A stretch of DNA of 13,437 nucleotides. Source: Acidobacteriota bacterium (GTDB taxonomy: Bacteria > Acidobacteriota > Terriglobia > Terriglobales > Acidobacteriaceae). Where the stretch lies: assembly GCA_021819255.1 (NCBI GenBank), contig JAKART010000019.1:1-13437 (forward strand), read 5' to 3'. The translations under genes were made by a program, and so were the position numbers. Below are positions 1-8,320 of the stretch, one piece after another (position 1 is the first letter of the stretch; each line of letters opens with the position of its first letter). The notes below the pieces were generated by a model. It had not been told where the DNA came from. It did no database searches and saw only the letters and a list, made by a program, of their open reading frames with translations.

Positions 1-2
1 TC

Positions 3-118
3 TAGACCATTTTCCCTGATGATGGGTGTACGGAAGCGGGCGTTCAGTGGCGTTTTCATTGAGGAAAACGCCCACAGGAGTCGTTCCCCTTGCTTACACC
101 TTCAGGGAAAATGGTCTA
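3..118 (+). repeat. Fold-back MITE-like element, copy 1
   Basis: A 112-bp core (5-116) is flanked by TA on both sides. It ends in near-perfect terminal inverted repeats: the left arm CTAGACCATTTTCCCTGA (2-19) recurs as its reverse complement at the right end, with one outermost mismatch. Inside, GGTGTA pairs with TACACC, and an apical 8-bp stem GGCGTTTT/AAAACGCC closes an 8-nt loop, so the whole unit folds into one long hairpin. A second copy lies at 7796-7911 in the opposite orientation, with the same core length and only two internal differences seen by eye. TA flanks and no coding capacity suit a non-autonomous IS630/Tc1-like miniature element; that assignment is inference. The right end supplies the stop codon of the LOG gene. 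Confidence 0.85.
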
Positions 119-1129
119 TCCGCGCGCCGGGTGGTTCGTTCCTCTCCGAAAGGACCGCGTCCGCGCGATATCGGGGCCGAGGATCTCCTGAGCGTCGGCC
201 TCTGGCTCCTCGGGGATCGGGGCCTCCGAGCGCGGGTGTTCCGCTTCGAGGTGGTTACGGATCAGACCGTCCTTGAGGATGGCAAAGGCTTCCTCCGGAG
301 TGTCCGCGAACTGGAAAAGATCCAGATCTTTGACGGCGATCGCTCCCTTGTCGGCCAGCATCTCCAGGTTGATGACCTTCTTCCAATAGCTGGATCCATA
401 GATGACGATGGTGATGGGTTTGGAGAGCTTTTGGGTCTGGTCCAGCGTGAGCAGTTCGAACATCTCATCCAGGGTGCCGAAGCCGCCCGGAAAGACGACC
501 AGCGCCTTGGCCAGATAGGCAAACCAGAACTTGCGCATGAAGAAGTAATGAAAGTTGAAGTTGAGCGAAGGCGTGATGTAGGGATTCGGCTGCTGCTCAA
601 AAGGCAGCATGATGTTGAGCCCGATGGTCTTGCCGCCTGCCTCCCAGGCTCCTCGATTGGCCGCCTCCATGATGCCTGGGCCGCCGCCCGAGGTGATGAC
701 GAAGCGGTGACGGCGGCCGGGAAGGCCCTTGGACCATTGGGTCATCAGACGCGCCAGGGTGCGGGCATCCTCATAATAATTGGCCATCTCCACGGCCGCC
801 TCGGCGCGTTTGTGGCGAAGCTCTGAAGCCTCACTCTCCCCGCTGCGGGCGGGTTGCTCTTCCGGAGGAGCAAGGGTGACGGATCCGGTATTTTCCAGCA
901 GTTCGAGCTCCTGGAAGGCCACGTCCCGGGCGCGGAAGCGGGCTGAACCGAAGAAGACCACGGTGTCCTGGATACGCTCACGGCGAAAACGAGCCATCGG
1001 TTCGTTGTACTCAGCCAGCAAACGGATGGTTCGACCTTCGGCGGAGTTGAGAAACTCGGGGTTTTCGTAGGCCAAAGGCGCGGAGGACAGGGGAGCAGGA
1101 GCGGGCTTGGGAGCGTGGTTGCCAGACAT
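116..1129 (-). CDS. LOG/TIGR00730-family Rossmann protein (probable nucleotide phosphoribohydrolase)
   Basis: A 337-residue protein of the LOG (lysine decarboxylase-like) family, whose characterised members release the base from nucleoside 5'-monophosphates (cytokinin activation, AMP/GMP hydrolysis). Both family motifs are present: GGGPGIMEAANRGA at about 148-161 and PGGFGTLDE at about 214-222, the latter with the catalytic Glu region. An N-terminal Pro/Ala tail (1-20), an acidic Glu/Ala-rich insert (about 85-112) and a basic C-terminal tail make it longer than the roughly 190-residue minimal LOG enzymes. ATG at 1129 was chosen because a purine-rich AAAGAGA precedes it and the family core starts soon after; the upstream open frame overlaps the previous gene. 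It lies 17 nt downstream of the two-TM gene, so the two are probably co-transcribed. Its TAG stop lies in the end of repeat copy 1, so the native C-terminus may have been altered. The in vivo substrate cannot be told from the sequence. Confidence 0.9.
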   Translation of the reverse strand: MSGNHAPKPAPAPLSSAPLAYENPEFLNSAEGRTIRLLAEYNEPMARFRRERIQDTVVFFGSARFRARDVAFQELELLENTGSVTLAPPEEQPARSGESEASELRHKRAEAAVEMANYYEDARTLARLMTQWSKGLPGRRHRFVITSGGGPGIMEAANRGAWEAGGKTIGLNIMLPFEQQPNPYITPSLNFNFHYFFMRKFWFAYLAKALVVFPGGFGTLDEMFELLTLDQTQKLSKPITIVIYGSSYWKKVINLEMLADKGAIAVKDLDLFQFADTPEEAFAILKDGLIRNHLEAEHPRSEAPIPEEPEADAQEILGPDIARTRSFRRGTNHPARG

Positions 1130-1146
1130 GCACGATTCTCTTTTCG

Positions 1147-1491
1147 TTAGCCACGGTAGTCGCGGTAGTGAAGGAGCTCGCTGACGCCGATCCAGACATC
1201 GAGCAAACCGATGCCGGAGACGATGCCGCGAACCCAGCCTGTGTTGAGGATGCCTTGCAGACGAGGATGGGCGAGCAGCCAGCCGTTCTGGTCCCAGTAG
1301 CGGGATGACCACGGGAGCACAGCCAGCAAGGCGCCGATGTAGAAGCAGAACAGCACCAGAACCACCAGGCTCATCCGCTGCAGCCAGACCGGCGCAGGCG
1401 CGGAGGCTCGGGAAGGTGCGGAGGCCGGGGAGGACGGCGCAGAATCCGCTCCGGCCGTCGCCTGCGCTATGGGTTCCTGGTGAACTGCCAT
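1147..1491 (-). CDS. Small two-TM membrane protein, function unknown
   Basis: A 114-residue protein I do not recognise by function. A low-complexity Ala/Ser/Pro N-terminus (about 1-36) is followed by a hydrophobic helix at about 41-60, a Trp-rich loop (WSSRYWDQNGWLL) and a second, weaker hydrophobic segment at about 87-105. The C-terminus is short and charged. ATG at 1491 has a good ribosome-binding site, AGGAGA just upstream. The stop is 17 nt before the LOG start, so the two genes probably form a pair, with the AsmA-like gene 125 nt upstream on the same strand. The 125-nt spacer (1492-1616) holds a C-rich tract as read on the minus strand but no promoter I can defend. Codon choice resembles its neighbours. 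The gene is probably real; its job is unknown. Confidence 0.75.
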   Translation of the reverse strand: MAVHQEPIAQATAGADSAPSSPASAPSRASAPAPVWLQRMSLVVLVLFCFYIGALLAVLPWSSRYWDQNGWLLAHPRLQGILNTGWVRGIVSGIGLLDVWIGVSELLHYRDYRG

Positions 1492-1616
1492 CGTCTCCTA
1501 ACGTTATCAGGGTCGGACGCCGAGGGCGAGGGGGGTGGGGGATGGATCCTCAGCCTGCATCTGGCCTCGGACCGGGCTCAGGCGCAGAGAGATAAATGGG
1601 AACCAGCGATCTTTTC

Positions 1617-3470
1617 CTATGAATGGGAGCCCGGACTGTCCTTCACAGAGCCGGCCGCCGGGGAAGGATAGGCCGCTCGCAGGCCGGCGGCGATCTGCGC
1701 CGCCGGTTCGTCAACGCCGCGCGAATCCAGGCCAAAGCGAACGGTGTTGTGTTCACCGCTGATGGAGACCGGAAGTTGCAGGCCGGCCCCTGGCGCCTTG
1801 AACACCGAGTTCAAGGACAGCAGCAGAACCGACTTCCATCCGGTGACCATCTGCGAGGCCTTTGCCTGCGTGCGGACAAAGCCGACAAACTGGAAGGCGC
1901 CTGCATTCAGAAAATAAGCGCCGTGGAGCTGCGCCGTACCCCCGGGGACGACATAGTTCAGCGAAGGGACCACCAGCATTCCTTGATCGAAGGAGAACTC
2001 GACCGCCATCTGGGACGTGGCCTGAGGCTGGCCGTTGCCGGCTTGCGCCGCAGCCGCCTCTCTCGGCTCGCCCTGGGCGCGCAGACTCAAGGAGTCGATA
2101 CGGTCCTGCAACTTGGCGTTCGTAAACCGGAGATCATGGAGGTTCATCGTACCCTCCGCTTCGAGCTTTTGGATGACGCGCTCTTTGCCGGGCGGAATGT
2201 GGATCCGGGCGTCAAGCGTCACCGTGCCAACTATGGCGGGCTGGGCGGCTCTCGTGGTCAGACTCAAAACATCTTCGATTCGCCCGTTGGGCATGTGCGC
2301 CACCAGGTGAATGTCATGGCCCTTGCCGTGAAGATTCATGATGCTGCCCTGGGCGGTGAAATGGGAGTGCCGCAGCAGCGCCTGAACGGAGGTAAGCGTG
2401 GTGTCGCCGTCGGTGGCATTCACATACGCATGGAAGGTGGTGGATAGGGGCAGCGGATGGCTGCTGACGTCGAGCCGGAAGTCAGGCGTGCGGGCAACTC
2501 CGTTTACCTCAATCTGATCCAGCCGGCCGTTGAAATCACCCTCAGAGAATAGAGTTCCGGCGATACCCCTGATGCTGCCCAGGTCTACGTTACGAAAGGT
2601 GTAGTGTCCATCAACGGGGGTGGAGCGGGGATCAGTGCGGTTCCAGGGGCCGAAGTGGCCGATAGCATGGATGTCGCCGACAGGCTTGGGGTTGATGATC
2701 TGTGCGTCGTAAAGCAGAGCCCTGCCCGGTCCTCCCGCGCTCGCCTCCGGTACGGTGAGCTTGAGACTCTGGATGCGCAGGGTCAGCGGGGCTTTCCCCG
2801 GCCCGCTGGGCGCAAAGGAGAGCGTAGCGTTCCGGCACTCGATCCTGTGCAGAGTGATGCGGATTGGCGGCTTGGGCGCGGCGAGCCCCGGCGGACTCCC
2901 CGCGCCGCCCGGCTCCCGGTGCCGAGGAAGGTGGAGATTCAAGCCATCGATGCTCACCCCGGCCAGATCAAGGTGACGGTGCAGCAGCGTGGTCAGCGAG
3001 GCGCGGAACCGGAAGCGCCGGAGGCTCAGCAGAGGCTGGCCGGAGTCAACCGGAAAGCTCGCAGGGCCAAGCACCCGCAGTCCGCTCCCCTCCACCTCAA
3101 TTCCTCCCCATCCTTTCACCACGGAGGCCTGCAGCGATCCAAGCTCGACCGGCGCGTGGAACCGCCGGCTGAGCGTGGCGACGACGCTGGAACGCAGCAG
3201 CGGTCCAAGGTGCCGGGCCACATACTCCGCGGCTGCAAAAAAAACGAAGAGCATAAGGGCCAGGCTGAGGCCGATGGCGCGAAGCCAGCGCCCGCGGCGG
3301 GAATTCTGCCCGCGGCGGGAGGGCGGCCTTAGGCCGGAGGCCTGGGCCGGACTGGAGGGTTGACTGGAGAGTTGACTGGAGGGTTGATGACCGCCCGAGC
3401 CTGGCTGGTCTCCCCCCACGGAGCCGTATCCGGCTTCACCTTCCCTCCCGTTCGCGTTCGTCTCAGCCAA
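1617..3470 (-). CDS. AsmA-like membrane-anchored protein
   Basis: About 617 residues if translation begins at TTG 3470. The N-terminal 60 residues are low-complexity and hydrophilic, including a three-fold Q-P/L-S-S repeat at about 29-40. A basic stretch and one transmembrane helix (about 62-83, WLRAIGLSLALMLFVFFAAA) follow. The rest looks periplasmic and beta-rich, with repeated short strands of the form seen in AsmA/TamB-type proteins and a C-terminal AsmA-like domain (roughly 480-590) with LRFTNAKLQDRIDSLSL and a VPGGTAQLHG turn. AsmA-family proteins act in envelope lipid homeostasis or transport; the cargo here is unknown. No in-frame ATG exists near the N-terminus. TTG 3470 has GGAG eight bases upstream; GTG 3419 (600 residues) is the alternative and has no clear site. 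The frame stays open further upstream only as antisense of the ABC-F gene. It is divergent from that gene. Confidence 0.8.
   Translation of the reverse strand: MAETNANGREGEAGYGSVGGDQPGSGGHQPSSQLSSQPSSPAQASGLRPPSRRGQNSRRGRWLRAIGLSLALMLFVFFAAAEYVARHLGPLLRSSVVATLSRRFHAPVELGSLQASVVKGWGGIEVEGSGLRVLGPASFPVDSGQPLLSLRRFRFRASLTTLLHRHLDLAGVSIDGLNLHLPRHREPGGAGSPPGLAAPKPPIRITLHRIECRNATLSFAPSGPGKAPLTLRIQSLKLTVPEASAGGPGRALLYDAQIINPKPVGDIHAIGHFGPWNRTDPRSTPVDGHYTFRNVDLGSIRGIAGTLFSEGDFNGRLDQIEVNGVARTPDFRLDVSSHPLPLSTTFHAYVNATDGDTTLTSVQALLRHSHFTAQGSIMNLHGKGHDIHLVAHMPNGRIEDVLSLTTRAAQPAIVGTVTLDARIHIPPGKERVIQKLEAEGTMNLHDLRFTNAKLQDRIDSLSLRAQGEPREAAAAQAGNGQPQATSQMAVEFSFDQGMLVVPSLNYVVPGGTAQLHGAYFLNAGAFQFVGFVRTQAKASQMVTGWKSVLLLSLNSVFKAPGAGLQLPVSISGEHNTVRFGLDSRGVDEPAAQIAAGLRAAYPSPAAGSVKDSPGSHS
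3351..3386 (-). repeat. Three tandem 12-bp units in the AsmA-like gene
   Basis: Three consecutive 12-bp units read on the plus strand as ACTGGAGGGTTG, ACTGGAGAGTTG and ACTGGAGGGTTG, with one substitution in the middle unit. They encode QPSS, QLSS and QPSS in the N-terminal tail before the transmembrane helix. The unit is a multiple of three, so copy-number change would lengthen the linker without breaking the frame. Confidence 0.9.
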
Positions 3471-3590
3471 GTTGCGTGCTCCGCTCTTTCGCCTTGAAGG
3501 CTTCTCCTCAGTCTCGCATGAGGGTTCGACGCGCTCCAAGCCGAAGCAAGCCGAAGAAGGCTCAGCGCGCCCCGAGTTGCGGATGAGAGA

Positions 3591-5663
<2,073 letters not shown>

Positions 5664-5769
5664 CGGCGCAAGCTGGCGCTCATCTCGAAGAGCCTTTGGC
5701 CTGGGTGGGACGCCGGCGCGGCGAAGGAGGCGGGAAGAAGTCACCCCGCGCGGAGGAAAGGCACGCTCA

Positions 5770-5796
5770 GCCGGTCTTCAGAATTCAGAAACCGGC
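5770..5796. terminator. Weak hairpin at the convergent ABC-F/lipA junction
   Basis: GCCGGT (5770-5775) pairs with ACCGGC (5791-5796) around a 15-nt loop containing GAATTC, overlapping the last codons and the stop of lipA. It sits where the ABC-F and lipA transcripts converge. No U-tract follows on either strand, so intrinsic termination is only a possibility. The remaining intergenic bases (5664-5769) show nothing else. Confidence 0.25.
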
Positions 5797-6726
5797 CTGC
5801 GTGGATTGAGCTTGTTCATGGGCGTGGTAGCTGCTGCGCACCAATGGGCCGGACTCAACGTGGCGGAAGCCCATCTGCAGGGCCTCATGCTTGAGAAAGG
5901 CGAACTCCTCCGGCGTGTAGTAGCGGGACATCGGGAGGTGGTCGCGGCTGGGACGAAGGTACTGGCCGATGGTGAGGATGTCCACCTGGCGGTCGGCGAG
6001 ATCGCGGAAGACGCCGAGCAGCTCATGCATCTCTTCGCCCAGTCCGACAATAATTCCGGTTTTGGTTACCTGGGAGGCCGCGCCGCAGACACTGCCGGCC
6101 TCGCGTTTGGCCTCGGCCAGAAACTCCAGGCTGCGCTGGTAGCGGCCCCCGGACTTGGCGACCGGGTAGAGCCGCGGCACCGTCTCTATATTGTGGTTCA
6201 GAATCTCCGGGCGCGCGGCCACCACCATGCGCCGGGCCTCGGGCAGACCCTGGAAGTCCGGAGTGAGAACCTCAACCTGTGTGCCGGGTGAGAGCCGGCG
6301 AATCTCCCGAATGACGCTGACAAAGGCCTGGGCGGCGCCCAGATTGTCATCGTCGCGGTTCACGCTGGTGATCACGGCGTAGGCCAGTCCAAGGGTGGCC
6401 ACCGCCTGCGCTACCCGGGTTGGCTCCTCCAGGTCAATCGGTTCGGGCCTGCCTTTGGGCACGGCGCAGAAGCCGCAGCGGCGGGTGCAAAGGTTCCCCA
6501 ACATCATGAAGGTCGCTGTCTTATGGTTCCAACACTCGCCGATATTGGGGCAGTGGGCGCTCTCGCAAACCGTGTGCAGATTCAGTTCGCGCGCCAGAAC
6601 CTTGAGGTTGTGAAAGGTCTCGCCCATGGGGGCGCGAGCCTTTAGCCACTCCGGCTTCGGCGCGGGCTTGCGCGGGGAGAGATCGATCTGGATCAGGTTG
6701 TCGGATTGGACGGTGAGAGGAATCAT
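5785..6726 (-). CDS. lipA: Lipoyl synthase
   Basis: Radical-SAM enzyme that inserts two sulfur atoms at C6 and C8 of octanoyl groups on the E2 and H proteins of lipoate-dependent complexes; cytosolic. At 313 residues it has the normal length. Auxiliary [4Fe-4S] ligands are C54, C59 and C65 (CESAHCPNIGEC). The radical-SAM cluster is CX3CX2C at C80, C84 and C87 (CTRRCGFC). The terminal RSSYH (about 297-301) supplies the conserved serine ligand of the auxiliary cluster. The N-terminal RKPAPKPEWLKARAP is typical of the family. I prefer ATG 6726: an in-frame GTG at 6762 would add 12 residues but lies about 12 nt from a TACAAT box that may be the -10. No lipB or lplA is visible nearby, so the gene stands alone, convergent with the ABC-F gene. 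Confidence 0.97.
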   Translation of the reverse strand: MIPLTVQSDNLIQIDLSPRKPAPKPEWLKARAPMGETFHNLKVLARELNLHTVCESAHCPNIGECWNHKTATFMMLGNLCTRRCGFCAVPKGRPEPIDLEEPTRVAQAVATLGLAYAVITSVNRDDDNLGAAQAFVSVIREIRRLSPGTQVEVLTPDFQGLPEARRMVVAARPEILNHNIETVPRLYPVAKSGGRYQRSLEFLAEAKREAGSVCGAASQVTKTGIIVGLGEEMHELLGVFRDLADRQVDILTIGQYLRPSRDHLPMSRYYTPEEFAFLKHEALQMGFRHVESGPLVRSSYHAHEQAQSTQAGF

Positions 6727-6773
6727 GACCGCTTTGGCTTCCACCAGTTGCAGATCCTGCACCTGCTCTAGAG

Positions 6774-6779
6774 ATTGTA
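6774..6779 (-). promoter_or_regulatory. Possible -10 box of lipA
   Basis: TACAAT on the minus strand (five of six consensus bases), about 48 nt upstream of the preferred lipA ATG. I see no good -35 at 16-18 bp, so this is tentative. If used, transcription would start around 6767 and translation from GTG 6762 would be unlikely. The stretch 6780-6919 contains only short inverted repeats (CCGAA/TTCGG at 6839-6851) and a T6 run at 6871-6876, with no recognisable gene. Confidence 0.25.
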
Positions 6780-6901
6780 GATGGTCTCGGTTGTCGATCC
6801 CAGGACAAGGGGAACGGATGGCTCCGGCTCCAGTGGATCCGAACCCTTCGGGGTGTCCCGTGATCTGTCCTTTTTTGGGGCAATCCTGGCCAAAGTAAAG
6901 C

Positions 6902-6921
6902 CCATCGGCTACTTCGCCGAT
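6902..6921 (+). other. Perfect 7-bp hairpin over a candidate start codon
   Basis: CATCGGC, a 6-nt loop TACTTC, then GCCGATG. The right arm contains most of the ATG at 6920 that opens the small plus-strand reading frame, so in RNA the start would be paired. No U-tract follows. Its function, if any, is unknown. Confidence 0.4.
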
Positions 6922-7189
6922 GACCCCCTACATGTGGTTCGATCTTCTCCTCGCGCTTGCCACCCTTGCGATTCTGCTCTCGCCGCTGGTGATCAATGCC
7001 TATCCCAGCCGCGAACTTCGCCGCAGGTTACGGGCGCAGAGGAATCGGCAGAGCGAAGAAATACCGCTCTCCGCAGAGATCCCCCAGCGCTCGGATGCTC
7101 TTGGCAGGGCGCGGATTCGTCCCAGGAACGCTCTGAAGTGGCTCTTTCTTCAACAGGAGACCGTCCCACCCCGGTCAAGCGGCAAGTAG
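6920..7189 (+). CDS. Putative small membrane protein
   Basis: An 89-residue frame with codon use like the neighbouring genes. It has one N-terminal hydrophobic helix (about 5-27, MWFDLLLALATLAILLSPLVI), then a strongly basic segment (RELRRRLRAQRNR) and a polar tail, which fits a single-pass protein with a cytoplasmic tail by the positive-inside rule. I do not recognise a family. The start is uncertain: ATG 6920 and ATG 6932 are both possible and neither has a Shine-Dalgarno site, while a perfect hairpin covers the first. It lies between divergent lipA and convergent 7229-7735. Without it, the stretch from lipA to 7229 would be an unusually long gap of about 500 bp, which mildly favours a real gene. 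Confidence 0.45.
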   Translation: MTPYMWFDLLLALATLAILLSPLVINAYPSRELRRRLRAQRNRQSEEIPLSAEIPQRSDALGRARIRPRNALKWLFLQQETVPPRSSGK

Positions 7190-7228
7190 GCCGGAGACGT
7201 TGAGCCAGGAAAGCTGCTTCCTCCTCCC

Positions 7229-7735
7229 TTACTGGAGTCGCTCTCGGACCTCGGTACGGCTCAGGTAGAGGAAGAAGAGGATGCTGAACAGGCCGCGGAT
7301 GAGCAGGAATCCGACGTGCCTCCGGGAGTAGAAGTAGAAGTCGCCGGCGGCCAGTAGAAGAAAACCGGCCGTCACCAGCGACCACCCCCAGCGCCGCAGG
7401 CGCAGGAATCCAAAGACGCCAATCGCCATCAGCGTGCAGAGGATGAAGATGCCATAACGGGCCAAGCCGGCTCCGTAGACGTCACGCAACGCCGCCACGG
7501 CGTTGAGCGCGGCCAGCAGCAGCAGGTACAGTGCGATGAAGGCCATGCCGGGCAGCATGCCCTTCAGCTCTCCAGCGGGAGTTCCCGGAAGATGACGCGA
7601 AGCGAAGCCCCTATCCTGGGCAGCCGGAATCTCAGCCGAAGGCGGGGTTGGCTTCGTGGGCTCATCCCGCGTGACGGAATCAGGATCCTGGCTGCGGGAG
7701 AGAGACTGCGCGGATTGGGGATCGGCTGGGTTCAT
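7229..7735 (-). CDS. Four-TM integral membrane protein, function unknown
   Basis: A 168-residue protein. About 60 polar, Pro/Ser/Asp-rich residues precede four hydrophobic helices at about 63-83, 92-112, 117-134 and 141-158, with short loops carrying RLRRWGW and YSRRH, and a charged C-terminus (RTEVRERLQ). I do not recognise a family. ATG 7735 is chosen although no Shine-Dalgarno site is obvious. The frame stays open upstream through the hairpin at 7762-7794 and repeat copy 2 to a GTG at 7888, which would give a 219-residue product whose first 31 residues come from the repeat. I treat that as accidental. It is the last gene of the minus-strand run serA-ppiC-like-cytochrome, separated from the cytochrome by the repeat, so its expression may depend on read-through of a long hairpin or on a promoter I cannot see. 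Confidence 0.75.
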   Translation of the reverse strand: MNPADPQSAQSLSRSQDPDSVTRDEPTKPTPPSAEIPAAQDRGFASRHLPGTPAGELKGMLPGMAFIALYLLLLAALNAVAALRDVYGAGLARYGIFILCTLMAIGVFGFLRLRRWGWSLVTAGFLLLAAGDFYFYSRRHVGFLLIRGLFSILFFLYLSRTEVRERLQ

Positions 7736-7761
7736 AAGGCTAAGTTCCGATGCCGCGTCTA

Positions 7762-7794
7762 CCGGTTCGGCGAGCCGAGGAGCGGCTCGACCGG
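7762..7794 (-). promoter_or_regulatory. Leader hairpin abutting repeat copy 2
   Basis: CGAGCCG (7771-7777) and CGGCTCG (7783-7789) form a perfect 7-bp stem. An outer CCGGT/ACCGG pairing (7762-7766 with 7790-7794) is separated from it by a 4-nt bulge. The loop reads CTCCT on the minus strand, an anti-Shine-Dalgarno-like sequence. It directly touches the end of repeat copy 2 and lies 26 nt upstream of the four-TM start codon. There is no U-tract, so it is more a leader structure than a terminator. Confidence 0.5.
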
Positions 7795-7795
7795 C

Positions 7796-7911
7796 TAGAC
7801 CATTTTCCCTGAAGGTGTAAGCAAGGGGAAAGACTCCTGTGGGCGTTTCCCTCAATGAAAACGCCACTGAACGCCCGCTTCCGTACACCCATCATCAGGG
7901 AAAATGGTCTA
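7796..7911 (-). repeat. Fold-back MITE-like element, copy 2
   Basis: Reverse-complement copy of 3-118. The 112-bp core (7798-7909) is flanked by TA, with perfect 18-bp terminal inverted repeats CTAGACCATTTTCCCTGA including the flanking bases. Read on the minus strand, it differs from copy 1 at two internal positions by eye: GAGGAAAACG becomes GAGGGAAACG, and GTCGTTCC becomes GTCTTTCC. The first substitution shortens the apical stem by one pair. It lies 4 nt downstream of the cytochrome stop codon and upstream of the four-TM gene. Relative to the gene it follows, it is inserted the opposite way round from copy 1, as expected if the symmetric hairpin rather than a stranded sequence is what is tolerated or used. 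Confidence 0.88.
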
Positions 7912-7915
7912 GCGT

Positions 7916-8278
7916 CTACAGCGTATGCAGATAAGCCAGCAGATCCTGGGTCTGCTGCGAGTTCATGTTGATGGGCGGCATCAGGCCGTGCCCCTCCTGG
8001 AGGGTCATCCGCAGGCGCTCATCGTTGGCTGGGGCTCCGCTGGGGAAGTAGGGCTGTTTGAATACGCCCAACAGCGGTGGACCGTGCAGGGAGTCCGAGT
8101 CGCGATCGTCGTGGCACTGTGCACAGTAGACCTGGAAATCCCGATACCCGCGCCTTTGCTGCGCGTTGAGCTGGTTCAGCGGCATGGGCGGGGACAGAGC
8201 CGGGCGGCAGCCGGCAAACAAGGGGCAGAGGACGAAGCAGCCGCACAGGCCCCAAAGGCTGCGACGGGTTGAGTTCAT
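7916..8278 (-). CDS. Lipoprotein c-type cytochrome (monoheme)
   Basis: A 120-residue exported monoheme cytochrome c. An Arg-containing N-terminus and hydrophobic stretch end in a lipobox LFAGC, with the modified Cys at 24, so the mature protein should be anchored to a membrane facing the periplasm. Heme attachment is CAQCH (C52, C55, His56 as proximal ligand). The likely distal ligand is Met100 in HGLMPPI, followed by the usual C-terminal helix (QQTQDLLAYLHTL). Its size and order fit class I, cytochrome c553/CccA-like proteins. ATG 8278 has AGAGGAGA at a good distance. The start is 42 nt downstream of the parvulin gene, so they are likely co-transcribed. Repeat copy 2 begins 4 nt after the stop. 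Partner oxidases or dehydrogenases are not in the window, so its electron-transfer role is open. Confidence 0.93.
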   Translation of the reverse strand: MNSTRRSLWGLCGCFVLCPLFAGCRPALSPPMPLNQLNAQQRRGYRDFQVYCAQCHDDRDSDSLHGPPLLGVFKQPYFPSGAPANDERLRMTLQEGHGLMPPINMNSQQTQDLLAYLHTL

Positions 8279-8320
8279 GCGTCCAGTCTCCTCTGCCGCC
8301 CTTGCCGAGCGATGCGAATC

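Noticed and set aside
3..118. Repeat as a phage or integron attachment site
   Set aside because: The TA flanks, full fold-back structure and second copy without adjacent integrase argue for a miniature transposon-like element instead.
26..826. Plus-strand 266-codon frame starting inside repeat copy 1
   Set aside because: It starts at a GTG inside the repeat without a ribosome-binding site and is the antisense of the LOG gene.
6781..7203. Plus-strand 140-codon frame upstream of the four-TM gene
   Set aside because: No RBS, no hydrophobic or domain pattern, and it overlaps the more plausible 6920-7189 frame.
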